Shown here: piece by piece, positions 1-9,305 of the stretch
Numbering within the stretch: the stretch's first letter is position 1
Layout of the letters: each line of letters begins with the position of its first letter
NCBI RefSeq assembly: GCF_041361345.1
Contig: NZ_JBGKAD010000001.1
Coordinates: 2,418,001-2,482,000, forward strand
Length of the DNA stretch: 64,000 nucleotides
Direction of reading: 5' to 3'
Origin: Halobaculum sp. MBLA0147
GTDB taxonomy: Archaea > Halobacteriota > Halobacteria > Halobacteriales > Haloferacaceae
Program-made: the position numbers and the translations under genes
The notes under the pieces: model-generated
What the model was told of the DNA's origin: nothing
Seen by the model: the letters and a program-made list of their open reading frames with translations, nothing else
Database searches by the model: none

Positions 1-397
1 TCTCGTCGTTGATCGACATCTCCTTGTCGATGTACGTGTCCGTCTGTTCGACGTACGCCTCCGGCTGGTAGTAGTCGTAGTAGGAGACGAAGTACTCGAC
101 GGCGTTGTCCGGGAACAGTTCCCGGAACTCCTCGTACAACTGCGCGGCGAGCGTCTTGTTGTGGGCGATCACCAGCGTCGGTTTCTGGATCTCCTCGACG
201 ACCCACGAGACGGTGTTCGTCTTCCCGGAGCCGGTGACTCCCAACAGTGTCTGTTCGTCCATCCCCTGCCGGAAGCCGTCGGCCAACTGGGCGATCGCGT
301 CCGGCTGGTCGCCGGCCGGCTCGAACGGCGCGTCCACGCGGAAGTCGCGGTCCACCTCCGGTCGGTCCGGTGCGAGTGGCCCCTCGGCGTCACTCAT
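1..397 (-). CDS. uvrB: Excinuclease ABC subunit B, 5' part only
   Basis: Helicase-like damage-verification subunit of the UvrABC nucleotide excision repair complex. The visible 132 residues contain the UvrB N-terminal signature: a P-loop GVTGSGKT near residue 47, followed by [15 protein letters not shown] and the [10 protein letters not shown] block of the beta-hairpin region, which is diagnostic for UvrB. The ATG at 395-397 starts an acidic leader and then the conserved region. The gene runs off the left edge of the window, so its helicase and UvrC-binding domains are not seen. Haloarchaea carry bacterial-type UvrABC, so the gene is expected here. Confidence 0.95.
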   Translation of the reverse strand, partial: MSDAEGPLAPDRPEVDRDFRVDAPFEPAGDQPDAIAQLADGFRQGMDEQTLLGVTGSGKTNTVSWVVEEIQKPTLVIAHNKTLAAQLYEEFRELFPDNAVEYFVSYYDYYQPEAYVEQTDTYIDKEMSINDE

Positions 398-461
398 CGA
401 CACGTCGTACGAGCGCGAACGGCTTAGGGCTTCGTTCGGGAGAAACTCCGACTTGTCCGAC

Positions 462-1121
462 TCACGGCGAGCGGTCGGCGAGTCGGTCCTCCAGCCGGGA
501 CAACACCTCCCAGACGACGCGAGTCGGCGTCGTCGTGTCGAACTCGTACGGCTCGTAGTCGTACGATCCGTCGTCGGGTCGCTCTTGGTAGTGCCCCCAC
601 CCGTCGACGTGTGGGTTGGGGGCGTGGTGCCACCCGAGATCGCCACTCGGGTCGCTGTAGTGGAAGGAGAACTCCGGCGGGTCGGCCGCCGTGTCGCCGG
701 CGTACCACCGCACGGTCAGTGTGGCGTCGTCCACTCCCGCCGGGAGTCGCTCGCGCGCGAGTTCGGCGACCACCTCCGTGTACGGTTCCGCTGGGAACCC
801 ACGTGCCGACTCGACCAGCGGGTGCCGTTCGAGTTCCCGCCTGATCCCGCGCAGCGCACGGTGTGACGCCGCACCCGCGTCGCGGCCGTCGGCCACGGGG
901 AACCGCTCGTCGCCTCGTTCGGTGTCCACGTCGTGGACGCCGTTCGATCTGCCCGACACGCCGGCGCCGTTCGACCCGTCCGACGCGTCGTGGGTGCCGT
1001 CCGGTCTGTCCGACGCGTCGTGGACGTCCTCCGATTCGTCCGACGCGTCGTGGGTCTCGTCTGGCCCGTCCGACCCCTCGTCGTCACTCCCGGCCCCGGG
1101 GGCGCCTGCGTCGCCGACCAT
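462..1121 (-). CDS. Uncharacterised acidic haloarchaeal protein
   Basis: About 219 residues; I do not recognise the family. The first 80 residues are a low-complexity stretch rich in Asp, Ser and Gly with repeated HDASD-type units. The rest is a compact domain with [15 protein letters not shown] near its start and a C-terminal half rich in Trp, His and Tyr ([17 protein letters not shown]). ATG at 1119-1121 was chosen because it lies 2 bp after the stop of the upstream HTH gene, so the two are almost certainly co-transcribed and may act together. The repeats in the leader are visible in the DNA as near-identical 30-bp-scale units. Confidence 0.7.
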   Translation of the reverse strand: MVGDAGAPGAGSDDEGSDGPDETHDASDESEDVHDASDRPDGTHDASDGSNGAGVSGRSNGVHDVDTERGDERFPVADGRDAGAASHRALRGIRRELERHPLVESARGFPAEPYTEVVAELARERLPAGVDDATLTVRWYAGDTAADPPEFSFHYSDPSGDLGWHHAPNPHVDGWGHYQERPDDGSYDYEPYEFDTTTPTRVVWEVLSRLEDRLADRSP

Positions 1122-1123
1122 CG

Positions 1124-1645
1124 TCACGCCGGTGTGGGAGTGTCCCGGGTGTAGCTGTCGTAGTTCCCGACGGCGTCCTCGACGAGCGACAGCCGGTGCG
1201 CGAGGAGTTCCCACTCTGCGGCGACCTCCCGGATCTCGCGCGTCGTCGCGGCGTCGTCGGCAGTCGCCGCCCGCTCGCGGAGTTCGGTCGGCGTCGTGGC
1301 GTCGTGCGTCTCCCGCCACGTCTCGATCTGCTCACGGAGTTGTGCCGCCAACGCCACCAGTCCGTCGTGGTCGTGTGCGTCGAGTAGCTCTCGGAGACTC
1401 TGGACGCGCGTGTGCAGCGGATCCGGCCCGTACACGGTCGTCCCACCGCGCTCGTCGGCCAAGACCACGTTCATCTCGACGAGTCTCTCCAGGTGGTCCC
1501 GGGCGGTGTTCTCCGCGACGTGAGCCTCGTCGGCGACGGTCGCCGCGGACGCCGGTTCGTCGCGGCTCGTCGCCACCGACTGCACCCTGTCGAACGCCGT
1601 CGTCTCCGCGATCCACGCGTCCACACCGGTGTCGTCTGTCGTCAC
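1124..1645 (-). CDS. Winged-helix regulator, DUF7342/ArsR-like
   Basis: A 173-residue protein with a winged HTH at residues 20-65 (RVQSVATSRDEPASAATVADEA, then NTARDHLERLVEMNVV) and a helical C-terminal half that probably dimerises. The pattern matches the haloarchaeal DUF7342 regulators; the assignment comes from remembered family sequence, not a search. The GTG at 1643-1645 is preferred because an AT-rich TATA-like element (1671-1677) lies about 28 bp upstream, which fits a leaderless transcript. It is followed after 2 bp by the acidic partner gene. Confidence 0.7.
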   Translation of the reverse strand: MTTDDTGVDAWIAETTAFDRVQSVATSRDEPASAATVADEAHVAENTARDHLERLVEMNVVLADERGGTTVYGPDPLHTRVQSLRELLDAHDHDGLVALAAQLREQIETWRETHDATTPTELRERAATADDAATTREIREVAAEWELLAHRLSLVEDAVGNYDSYTRDTPTPA

Positions 1646-1792
1646 ACTCCCACCGAGTGGACGAGGCGCAATAAATCTACTCTCGACACGAATAGCTGTG
1701 GTCTGGCTCCGACACTCGCCGTCGCAGTCGGCCGTCGCTTCCGCGACGACGCGGTCCGACGGCGTTTTGCACGCCCCAGTCCTCCCGAGAGT

Positions 1793-2485
1793 GTGACCAG
1801 ACGCGTCCCCGAGTTCGCCCTGCTGACGGGTGTGTTCCTCGCCGTCTCGCTGGGTGGGTTCGCGCTGTGGGCCACGCGGGACCTCCACCAGTCCGTGCTG
1901 GTCGGCGCGGTCGTCGGCTATCCGTTCGCAGCCTACGCCGTCCGGATGGACGACGACCCGACGAGTGTGCTCCGCCCGCGGCCGATCGCGGTCGGCGCGC
2001 TGCTCGTCGGCCTCGTCGTCGCGGGCGACGTGCTCCTCCAGGCCCGCGACGCCCTCCCCGCGGCGGCGACACGCGCCGTCGCCCTCGGCAGTCTCGTCGC
2101 CGTCCCGCCGGTCGCGTACGCCGCCAGCTACGACCGCCGGCTCGGTCCGTCCGGCCGCCCGATCGGCGCCGTCGCCGTCGTCGCGACGCTCGTCCTCCCG
2201 GCCGTCGGTGCCGTCGGCGGCACGTGGTACGGTGCCGTCGCCGGCTTCCTCGTCGGGCTCCCGACGGGCCTGTACGCCGACGACCGCGGCGTCGTCCTCT
2301 CTCGGCTCGCCCGCGGGAGCACGGTCGCCGTCGGGACGCTCGCCGGCTGTGGACTCCTCGTCGCCGGCCTCCAGGTCGGGCTGGCGCCGCTGGCGACGCT
2401 CACCGCCGCCACCGCCCTCGTCGTGACGCCGGCGCTGTTCTACGCCCTGACGGTCCCCACCGACCTTTTTCGCTCCTCGGGGTGA
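1793..2485 (+). CDS. Multi-pass membrane protein, unknown
   Basis: A 230-residue protein with about seven hydrophobic helices starting at residue 6 and no soluble domain. I do not recognise a named family. The GTG at 1793 is the start that places the first helix directly after a short VTRRVPE leader; longer in-frame versions have arginine-rich, non-membrane sequence. The gene stands alone on the plus strand, and its stop codon lies inside the left arm of a strong inverted repeat (2475-2512), so transcription may end there. Confidence 0.65.
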   Translation: MTRRVPEFALLTGVFLAVSLGGFALWATRDLHQSVLVGAVVGYPFAAYAVRMDDDPTSVLRPRPIAVGALLVGLVVAGDVLLQARDALPAAATRAVALGSLVAVPPVAYAASYDRRLGPSGRPIGAVAVVATLVLPAVGAVGGTWYGAVAGFLVGLPTGLYADDRGVVLSRLARGSTVAVGTLAGCGLLVAGLQVGLAPLATLTAATALVVTPALFYALTVPTDLFRSSG

Positions 2486-2518
2486 TCGGCGCGAGGCGCC
2501 GATCACCCGAGGAAAAAA
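2475..2518 (+). terminator. Hairpin with A-run at gene 3' end
   Basis: Arms at 2481-2492 and 2496-2507 pair perfectly around a 3-nt loop. A further 5 bp pair beyond a single bulged base, and six A residues follow (2513-2518). The stop codon of the preceding gene is inside the left arm. Archaeal termination normally uses T-runs rather than hairpins, so a role in 3' end protection or in termination is inference. Confidence 0.5.
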
Positions 2519-2534
2519 GCTCGATCAAAAAGGG

Positions 2535-2564
2535 CCGCGAGCGCGCCGTCCGGCGCGCTCGCGG
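2535..2564. repeat. Second GC-rich hairpin
   Basis: A second inverted repeat, of the form CGCGAGCGCGCC-GTCC-GGCGCGCTCGCG, begins about 20 bp after the first hairpin. It encodes nothing evident. The two hairpins together form a twin stem-loop downstream of the membrane protein gene. Confidence 0.5.
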
Positions 2565-2818
2565 TGGGTGAGCCGGCGGTGACCGCGACCGCACCGCTCC
2601 GCCGCCGTACCACACCGCCCCGCTCCGCCGCCGCCCCACGACCGCCCCACCCCGCCGCCGCGACCACACCCCCGCCACCGCTCCGCCCCGTCACTGCCCC
2701 GTTCGGTCTGCTCTCCGTCTCCCTCGTCCCACTGGCCTGCGATCCCGCTCCGAGTGGGGTGTGTCTCCGCGAGACACGGATCGCGGCCTTTTTCGAACTC
2801 GCCCACGTAGTTCGGTCC

Positions 2819-3187
2819 ATGTCGAAGCTCCGCGAGGCGCTCCGTGACCTGCCAGAGACGGTGTTCGCCGACGTGTTGGAGAGCGACGCGGCGTACCTCC
2901 TCGTCGTCGACCTCCCCGGTGCCAGCGCCGACACGACGGACGTGTCGTTCAGCGGGGGCCGCCTCCGGATCGAGGCCAGACGCGAGAAGGACACTCCCCA
3001 CGAGTTCCGCTACACCAGCGAGGACCGCGCCCTGTTCTTGGACGCCGAGATCCCGCTCCCGCCGGACGCCACCGGCGACGACGCGGCGGCGTCGATGGAG
3101 CGTGGGGTCCTCGAGGTTCGCCTGCCCAAACGCCAGGCGACGCCGGAACGCACCATCCCCGTCACCGAACCGGACACGGACGCGTAA
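2819..3187 (+). CDS. Small heat-shock protein, Hsp20/alpha-crystallin type
   Basis: A 122-residue holdase-type chaperone that binds unfolding proteins without ATP. The alpha-crystallin domain spans roughly residues 20-110, including YLLVVDLPGASADTTDVSFSGGRLRIEARRE and the terminal ERGVLEVRLPK strand; the usual short N-terminal arm precedes it. ATG at 2819-2821. It ends 6 bp before the GTG start of the UbiB-like kinase gene, so the two are probably one transcript. A second, longer Hsp20 gene lies at 34788. Confidence 0.85.
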   Translation: MSKLREALRDLPETVFADVLESDAAYLLVVDLPGASADTTDVSFSGGRLRIEARREKDTPHEFRYTSEDRALFLDAEIPLPPDATGDDAAASMERGVLEVRLPKRQATPERTIPVTEPDTDA

Positions 3188-3193
3188 GGCGGG

Positions 3194-5071
3194 GTGGTCA
3201 CGCTGGTCTCTCTCCGTGCCTACCGTCGGTTCCCGGTCGTCGTCTACCGGTTCCTCCCGCTCATCGTCGCTCTCCTGCGGGACCGTCGCCGGTTCGTCCT
3301 GTTCGGTCGCTCCCGCGACCCGACACCCGAACAGCGCCGCGAACGCGCCGAGATCCTCCTCGACACCCTGCTCACCCTCGGCCCGACGTTCATCAAACTC
3401 GGCCAGATCCTCTCGACGCGCCCCGACGTGCTCCCCGCCGAGTACATCGAGGCGCTCTCACAGCTCCAAGACGACGTGCCGCCGGCCCCGTGGGCGGAGT
3501 CGAAGGTCGTGTTAGAGGAGGAACTCGGCCCCGTCGACGAGGTGTTCGACGAGTTCGACCGCGACCCCATCTCGGGGGCGAGTCTCGGGCAGGTGTACGT
3601 CGCCGAGTACGACGGCGAGCCCGTCGCGGTGAAGATCCGCCGTCCCGGCATCGAGGAGCTGGTCAACGCCGACCTCCGCGTCATCAAGTGGTCGCTGCCG
3701 TTGCTCGTCCGCTTCGTCGGTCAGGGACAGGCGTTCTCGCTGGAGAACCTCGCCGACGAGTTCGACAAGACGATCAACCAGGAGATGGACTACGCCCGCG
3801 AACGGCGGATGCTCTCGGAGATCCGCGCCAACTTCGCGGGCAACGACCGCGTCGTCGTTCCCGAACCGGTGGTGCCGGCCTCCGGCGAGCGCGTCTTGAC
3901 GATGGAGTACATCCCCGGGACGAAGATCAACGACGTGCAGACGTTAGACGAGAAGGGGATCGACCGCACGGAGTTGGCGACGACGCTCCAGCGGATCTAC
4001 CTCCAGATGATCGCCGAGGACGGCGTGTTCCACGCGGACCCGCACCCGGGGAACCTCTCGGTGACCGACGACGGCGCCATCGTGTTCTACGACTTCGGGA
4101 TGTCCGGGCGCGTCGACCCGTTCATCCAGGAGAAGATCATCGACTTCTACGTCGCCGTCGCGGACCAGAACATCGACGGCATCTTGGACTCGCTCGTCGA
4201 GATGGGCACGCTCTCGCCGGAGGCGGACCGCGACGTGATGGCCGACGTGATGGAGTTGGCCATCGCCGACGTGCGCGGGGAGGACATCGAACAGTACCGC
4301 GTCCAGCAGGTGATCGAGCAGGTGGAGTCGACGATCTACGACTTCCCGCTGCGGCTGCCACAGAACATGGCGCTCGTGTTGCGCGTCGCGACCGTCGTCG
4401 AGGGGGTCTGTGTCACGTTGGACCCCGAGTTCGACTTCATCGAGGTGGCGACGGACTACCTCGGCGAGCAGGGGTACCTGGAGGAGACGGCCGAGCGGTA
4501 CGCCCGCGACGCCGCGGGGCAACTGCGTGACACGACGGAGGCGCTGTTCCGCGTCCCGCCGAAACTGGAGACCGTCCTCGACAGCGTCGAACGCGAGAGC
4601 CTGACGGTCAACGTCAACTTGGAGGACGACAACGACGTGTTGGACCGGCTCGCCAAGCGGCTCTCGTACTCGATCCTCACTGCCGTCGGACTGCTGTCTG
4701 CGGCCATCGTCTACTCCTTCCGGACGGCGGCGACGGCGACCGTCGACGTGTACATCGCCGCCGGGATCGTCGTGTTGACGCTCCCGATGGTGTTCTTCCT
4801 CTACCGCTCGTTCAGCAAGACGGGCAGTGGGCTCCAGGCACAGCCGCAGTTCACCCGCCAGAACCTCAAGGAGCAGCAGGGCGGGCTCACCGGCGGTGCC
4901 GGCGTCGTGTCGTCGGGTGCCGACGAGGACGGTGACGACGGCGACGACGGGTCCGGTGGTGGTGACGGCGCAGGTGGGTCCGGTGACGGCTCCGCCACGG
5001 AGACGATGCTCCCGGGTGCGGCCTCACAGGCGGACGACGAGAGCGGCGTCGGTCGCGCTGGCGACGACTGA
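3194..5071 (+). CDS. ABC1/UbiB-family atypical protein kinase
   Basis: A 625-residue member of the ABC1/ADCK/UbiB family, membrane-associated atypical kinases linked to isoprenoid quinone biosynthesis. Visible hallmarks are the KLGQ motif with STRPDVLPAEY (about residues 65-85), the Ala-rich nucleotide loop GASLGQVY (about 128), the ion-pair lysine in PVAVKIRRPG, the catalytic-loop HADPHPGN (about 281), and the DFG equivalent FYDFGMSGR (about 297). Two C-terminal hydrophobic helices (about 490-540) and a Gly/Asp-rich tail follow. The GTG start is 6 bp after the Hsp20 stop. A role in menaquinone metabolism or lipid homeostasis is inferred from the family. Confidence 0.9.
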   Translation: MVTLVSLRAYRRFPVVVYRFLPLIVALLRDRRRFVLFGRSRDPTPEQRRERAEILLDTLLTLGPTFIKLGQILSTRPDVLPAEYIEALSQLQDDVPPAPWAESKVVLEEELGPVDEVFDEFDRDPISGASLGQVYVAEYDGEPVAVKIRRPGIEELVNADLRVIKWSLPLLVRFVGQGQAFSLENLADEFDKTINQEMDYARERRMLSEIRANFAGNDRVVVPEPVVPASGERVLTMEYIPGTKINDVQTLDEKGIDRTELATTLQRIYLQMIAEDGVFHADPHPGNLSVTDDGAIVFYDFGMSGRVDPFIQEKIIDFYVAVADQNIDGILDSLVEMGTLSPEADRDVMADVMELAIADVRGEDIEQYRVQQVIEQVESTIYDFPLRLPQNMALVLRVATVVEGVCVTLDPEFDFIEVATDYLGEQGYLEETAERYARDAAGQLRDTTEALFRVPPKLETVLDSVERESLTVNVNLEDDNDVLDRLAKRLSYSILTAVGLLSAAIVYSFRTAATATVDVYIAAGIVVLTLPMVFFLYRSFSKTGSGLQAQPQFTRQNLKEQQGGLTGGAGVVSSGADEDGDDGDDGSGGGDGAGGSGDGSATETMLPGAASQADDESGVGRAGDD

Positions 5072-5150
5072 CCGCGACGTGCGTCGCGGCCTCGCTGCGC
5101 CCTCACTGCGCCGTGTGCGGCGTATCCGACAACCGCGTCCCGCGTCGCTC

Positions 5151-6131
5151 TCAGTCCGGTCGCTGTCTGGCGGCGCGACTGCCGGCCGAGCCGCCGAGTT
5201 CGTCGAGGATCGCGTCGGTCACCTTCGTCGGCACGTCGTGTTGGAGCCAGTGGGTCGCCTCCTCCAGCCCGGTGAACCGGCCGTCCGTGCAGTGTTCCAG
5301 GCTCTCGTGGGCCATCCCGCGCCGCAGGAAACGGTCGCGAGCGCCCCAGACGACGCGTGTCGGCACGTCGACGCGGTCCGTCTCCGGCTCCGGCCGTCGC
5401 CGCCCGTTCGCGCGGTACCAGTGGAGCATCGTCGTGAACGCGCCGTCGCGCTCCCAGGCGGCGCGGTACCGGTCGAAGTCCCGGTCGTCGAACGTCCCCG
5501 GCATCGCCGTACGGCGCATCGTCGTTCGCGGGAGCCGCCAGTCGAACGCCCGCGAGACTGCCTCCGGCACCGCCGGGAGTTGGAACGCGACGGCGTAGGC
5601 GGTCCGCGCGAGCTGTGTCGGGTTCCGACGGAGCGTCCGCCGGATCACCGTCGGGTGTGGCGCGTTCGCCGTCACGAGCCGGCGGAGTCGCTCCGGGTGG
5701 TGGATCGCCAGCCACCACCCGACGACGCCGCCCCAGTCGTGGCCGACGACGTGGGCCCGATCGCGGTCGTACGCGTCGATCAGCCCGACCACGTCATCCG
5801 CGAGCCGGTCGATCCGGTAGGCGGCGACGTGGCTCGGCTTCGGCGAGCGGTTGTAGCCGCGCTGGTCGGGGACGACGACGCGGTAGCCCGCCCGTGCGAG
5901 CGGCCCGATCTGCTCGTGCCAGCCGTACCAGAACTCCGGGAACCCGTGGAGACAGACGACCAACTCGCCGTCCGCGGGGCCCGCCTCGACCACGTGGAAC
6001 TGCTCGCCGTCGACTCGCCGGTACCGAGCCTCGCCCGGCACCGTCTCCGGGAGTGTGTCCGTCTCGCGCCGGCCGGACCGTCGTCGGCTCCCGTCCGACA
6101 CCTCCTCGGACGGGGTGCTGTCGGAACTCAC
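5151..6131 (-). CDS. Alpha/beta hydrolase, epoxide hydrolase-like
   Basis: A 326-residue alpha/beta-hydrolase. The oxyanion-hole segment HGFPEFWYGW (about residue 60), the nucleophile elbow HDWGG (Asp nucleophile, about 125) and a late catalytic His in ATHWLQHD fit the epoxide hydrolase/haloalkane dehalogenase branch. The cap domain lies between residues 150 and 240. The first 30 residues are a haloarchaeal low-complexity leader and the true start could be further in. GTG at 6131 was taken. It is a single gene between convergent and divergent neighbours, and its substrate cannot be read from the sequence. Confidence 0.85.
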   Translation of the reverse strand: MSSDSTPSEEVSDGSRRRSGRRETDTLPETVPGEARYRRVDGEQFHVVEAGPADGELVVCLHGFPEFWYGWHEQIGPLARAGYRVVVPDQRGYNRSPKPSHVAAYRIDRLADDVVGLIDAYDRDRAHVVGHDWGGVVGWWLAIHHPERLRRLVTANAPHPTVIRRTLRRNPTQLARTAYAVAFQLPAVPEAVSRAFDWRLPRTTMRRTAMPGTFDDRDFDRYRAAWERDGAFTTMLHWYRANGRRRPEPETDRVDVPTRVVWGARDRFLRRGMAHESLEHCTDGRFTGLEEATHWLQHDVPTKVTDAILDELGGSAGSRAARQRPD

Positions 6132-6263
6132 GACGACCGGTAGGCGACGGACGAGCGAAAGCGTATCGGCGTCGGGGGTGACAGTCGCCAGCGACCGGTC
6201 GGCGTCGAACCTCCCGTCCAGTCGTAGTCCGACGGTCTCGTCGGTCGTCTGCTCTCGTTCGAC

Positions 6264-7151
6264 TCACCCGCCACCGAGCCACTCGCGGACGGCCGCCGTG
6301 TCGCCGGCCGCTCCGTCGACCGACAGCGGTGAGACGGAGACACACTCGCGTGCGATCGCGCCGCGGTCCGTCGTCGGCGGGTCGTCCGCGTCCACGCCGT
6401 TGTCCGGGATCAGCGGGTCGTAGAAGTGGTCGAACAGCCGGTAGTCGCCCGCGACGCGAGTGTCGTCGGGGTTCTCCCCACTCTCGTCACTCCCAGCGGC
6501 ACCGCCGTGTCCGTCGTCGTCGGGCACCATCGTCACGTCGGCGTCGTGGAGCGGTTCCGTGACGCGCCACCCGGTCGGGTCGGCGACGGCCGACGCCGAG
6601 GGTGCGGCGGGGACGTTGCAGTTGAGGTGGTCGACACCTGGCGGAAACCCGTCGTCGGGGAGTCGAACGACCACCTCGCGCGCGACGCGGCCCGCCGCTC
6701 GGTAGTCCGCGGCGTCGAACGCTCGAACACCCGTCGGCGGGTCGTACACGGACACCGCGACGCCCGGGACCCCGAAGAACGCCGCCTGTCGTGCGGCGCC
6801 GACCGTCCCCGACTGACCGAGCTTGTGTGCCCCGAGGTTCGGGCCGTCGTTGCAGCCGGCGACGACGGCGTCGAAGTCCGTCTGTACCCGTCCGCGGGCG
6901 ACGTTGACGCAGTCGACCGGCGTCCCCGCGACGGCCCAGCAGTCGTCGACGACGCGAGCCAGTGCCGGTGCCGGGTCGTGTTCGCGGACGGTGACGGCGC
7001 GGTTGTACGTCCGTCCCGCCCCGCTCTGGTCGCTCGCGGGTGCGAGGACGGTGAGGCTCGCGACGGGAGCCAACGCCTCGGCGACGACCCGCAACCCCGG
7101 CGCGTCGACGCCGTCGTCGTTCGTCAGGAGAACGTCGGGCGACACACTCAC
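6264..7151 (-). CDS. surE: 5'/3'-nucleotidase SurE
   Basis: A 295-residue metal-dependent nucleoside monophosphatase (survival protein E). The start DVLLTNDDGVDAPG supplies the metal-binding Asp-Asp pair, SGAGRTYN the third ligand, and NDGPNLG the family-specific loop; GTPVDCVN is also conserved. The GTG at 7149-7151 overlaps the stop of the upstream SWIM-type gene by 3 bp (GTGA), so the pair is translationally coupled. A Gly/Asp/Glu-rich insertion around residues 215-235 is typical of halophile loops. Confidence 0.92.
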   Translation of the reverse strand: MSVSPDVLLTNDDGVDAPGLRVVAEALAPVASLTVLAPASDQSGAGRTYNRAVTVREHDPAPALARVVDDCWAVAGTPVDCVNVARGRVQTDFDAVVAGCNDGPNLGAHKLGQSGTVGAARQAAFFGVPGVAVSVYDPPTGVRAFDAADYRAAGRVAREVVVRLPDDGFPPGVDHLNCNVPAAPSASAVADPTGWRVTEPLHDADVTMVPDDDGHGGAAGSDESGENPDDTRVAGDYRLFDHFYDPLIPDNGVDADDPPTTDRGAIARECVSVSPLSVDGAAGDTAAVREWLGGG

Positions 7152-7579
7152 AGGAACTCCCTGACCTCCGAGTACCACATGTCGTGGTGGTCGACCGCGT
7201 CGACCCGTTCGGCCACGTCGACGGCCAGCGCGTGCCAGCACTGCTCGTCGGGGTCGTCCGGGTCGAGGTTGTACGCGGCGTCGGCACAGTCACAGCCGCC
7301 GTCCTCGACGACGTGTTCGTCGTGGTGGCCCACGACGACGGTGAAGTCACGGTACTGTTTGACCCGCAGTTCGGAGACCGCCTCGATGGCCCGCCGTCCG
7401 CGGTCACCGTGCGTCTCGACGATGGCGCGCGTGATCGGCCCGACCAACTCGCCGGTCGCCGCCAGCGCGGCACGCCAGTCGCGTTCCGCCAGCGCCGCGA
7501 CCTGCTCGGGCGTCGGGCCGTCGGCGGACTCGTCGCTGTCCGTCACCTCGCGCCCGTCCCCGCTCCCACCGTCGGTCAC
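7148..7579 (-). CDS. SWIM-type zinc-binding protein upstream of surE
   Basis: A 143-residue protein. The C-terminal segment CDC-(16 residues)-CWH is a textbook SWIM zinc finger (CxCxnCxH), flanked by a conserved helix ending in YSEVREFL. Residues 20-90 form a helical region, and the first 25 are acidic low complexity. The GTG at 7577-7579 is preferred because a TTTTGCC element lies about 27 bp upstream. The 3-bp overlap with surE argues for a joint function in nucleotide or nucleic acid handling, but no activity is known to me. Confidence 0.7.
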   Translation of the reverse strand: MTDGGSGDGREVTDSDESADGPTPEQVAALAERDWRAALAATGELVGPITRAIVETHGDRGRRAIEAVSELRVKQYRDFTVVVGHHDEHVVEDGGCDCADAAYNLDPDDPDEQCWHALAVDVAERVDAVDHHDMWYSEVREFL

Positions 7580-8176
7580 GACTCCGACCTTCGCGCGGTG
7601 TGGGCAAAACGCTTCGGCCGCGTCCGACGCACGTCTGCCGGTCCGCGTCGTGCTGGGCACCCCCGTCGGTCGGTCCCGACGCACGGCGCACACCACCGCT
7701 TCCAGTGGAGCGGCTCCCCCACTGCCCTCGACGACGAGGCCGAGGCGCTTCTCCGAATTGCCTCGCCGTCGTGCGATCTAATCGTCGCCGACGGGACGTG
7801 CGGTGCTCCGAACCCGACTGCACGCCGGGGGGTTCCGGATCTGCGTCTCCCGCGTGCCTCCCATCGGCGGTCGACGGTGAGCGCTGCCGTCGCGCTCTCC
7901 CCATCGGCCTCTCGCCGCGCCCGTCGGACCCGTCCGACAGCTCCCGGCTGCCCACGTCGATCACACTCGATCTGCCCTCTCGTCTCTCGGACACTGTCAC
8001 GGTCGATCACCAGTGAGAGTGCCTCACACGGATAGATCCGGCGAGAGACGGGCGGAAACGGCGACTCTCGTTCACGCGTAAGTGTCTTCTGGAACCGGAT
8101 CTGGGTGTTTTGTCTGAAGACAATCACACACGAGCTTAAAGTGAGTCCGGGCGTAAGCCGGAGGTGGAGGTCTACG
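7580..8176. other. Intergenic region with divergent promoters
   Basis: About 600 bp between the divergent SWIM-type gene and the propeller gene. Open frames through it have arginine/serine-rich, non-protein-like composition. A TATA-like CTTAAAG lies about 40 bp before the start at 8177. I see no RNA gene, repeat or mobile element in it. Confidence 0.5.
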
Positions 8177-9136
8177 ATGTCGGACCAGAGGCACACGACC
8201 CGACGTACCGTACTGAAGACTACTGCCGGCGGACTGGCTGCCGGTGGTCTCCTGGGGACGGTCGGCTCCGTGTCGGCCGCCTCGGGGTGGGAGAGCGTCG
8301 AGAGTGGCGTCAGCGTCAACTTGTTCGACGTGGTCCACTCCACGAACGGCGCGTTCGCCGTCGGCGCCGGCGGCGACGTGTTGCGCCGGACGGCCGGCGG
8401 CTGGGAGCGTGTCGTCGACGGCGGCCCGACGGCCAACGGGAACGCACTGTACGGCGCCGACGTGACCGACGACGGGGAGCGCGTCTGGTTCGTCGGCTCC
8501 TCGGGTGCCATCGGCGAGTACGACGTGACGACGGGGAGTCTCAACGACTACTCCGCACCGAACGGCGTCACGAACAACTTCAACGACGTGAGCGTCCGCG
8601 GGAACGCGGACGAGGCGAACGTCTACGTCGCCGGCGACTCCGGGAAGATCTACCGGAGCTTCGAGAACGGCGCGACGGGGTCGTGGTCCCAGACCACGCC
8701 CGGCTCCGGCTCGGCGATCAACGCCGTCGACTACTTCGACGACAAACAGGGCCACGCGGTCGACGGCAACAAGGTCGCCTTCGAGACGGACGACGGGAAC
8801 ACCTACGACCGGATCGGTATCTCGGGTGCCAACGTCAACCTGTACGGGATCGACAGCGACGGTGACGACCAGATCCTCGTCAGCGGTGGCGGCGGCCAGA
8901 TCTTCGAGTACGACGGCGTCGACTGGACGCCGACCTCGGTCGGCGACGCCAGCCTGCGCGACGTGGCCGTCGACGCCGGCAGCGGTTACGTCGTCGGCTC
9001 CGGCGGCAAGGTGTTCGCGCTCGGCGGCGGGACGTGGACCGAGGAGGCGACGCCCTCCGGTGCGAACCTGAAGGGTGTCTCGCTGGGCAGCGTCGACGTG
9101 GCCGTCGGCGCCAGCGGGACGATCCTCGAGAAGTGA
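8177..9136 (+). CDS. Tat-exported beta-propeller-like protein
   Basis: A 319-residue secreted protein. Residues 8-35 are a twin-arginine signal (TRRTVLKTTAGG, a hydrophobic stretch, then SVSAAS), so it should be exported folded by the Tat system. The mature part is made of about six repeats of 40-45 residues with strands ending in patterns such as VFAVGAGGDVL, VWFVGSSGAIGEY, VYVAGDSGKIYRS and DVAVGASGTILEK. These resemble YCF48/BNR-type propeller blades. It is a single gene on the plus strand, and its cell-surface ligand is unknown. Confidence 0.75.
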   Translation: MSDQRHTTRRTVLKTTAGGLAAGGLLGTVGSVSAASGWESVESGVSVNLFDVVHSTNGAFAVGAGGDVLRRTAGGWERVVDGGPTANGNALYGADVTDDGERVWFVGSSGAIGEYDVTTGSLNDYSAPNGVTNNFNDVSVRGNADEANVYVAGDSGKIYRSFENGATGSWSQTTPGSGSAINAVDYFDDKQGHAVDGNKVAFETDDGNTYDRIGISGANVNLYGIDSDGDDQILVSGGGGQIFEYDGVDWTPTSVGDASLRDVAVDAGSGYVVGSGGKVFALGGGTWTEEATPSGANLKGVSLGSVDVAVGASGTILEK

Positions 9137-9305
9137 CGACGCGAGCGGTCACCGACACAGCCGACAGACCGTGAATCGACCGGCGGCGGGTGGTGACACC
9201 CCGCAGTGACTCACGCTCCGAATCCACTCGCCGTCCTGCAGTTCTCTCGATACTCCCGCGAGAGACGGCTCCGTGTCCGGTCGCCGTCGGTAGGTTCGTG
9301 TGCGG

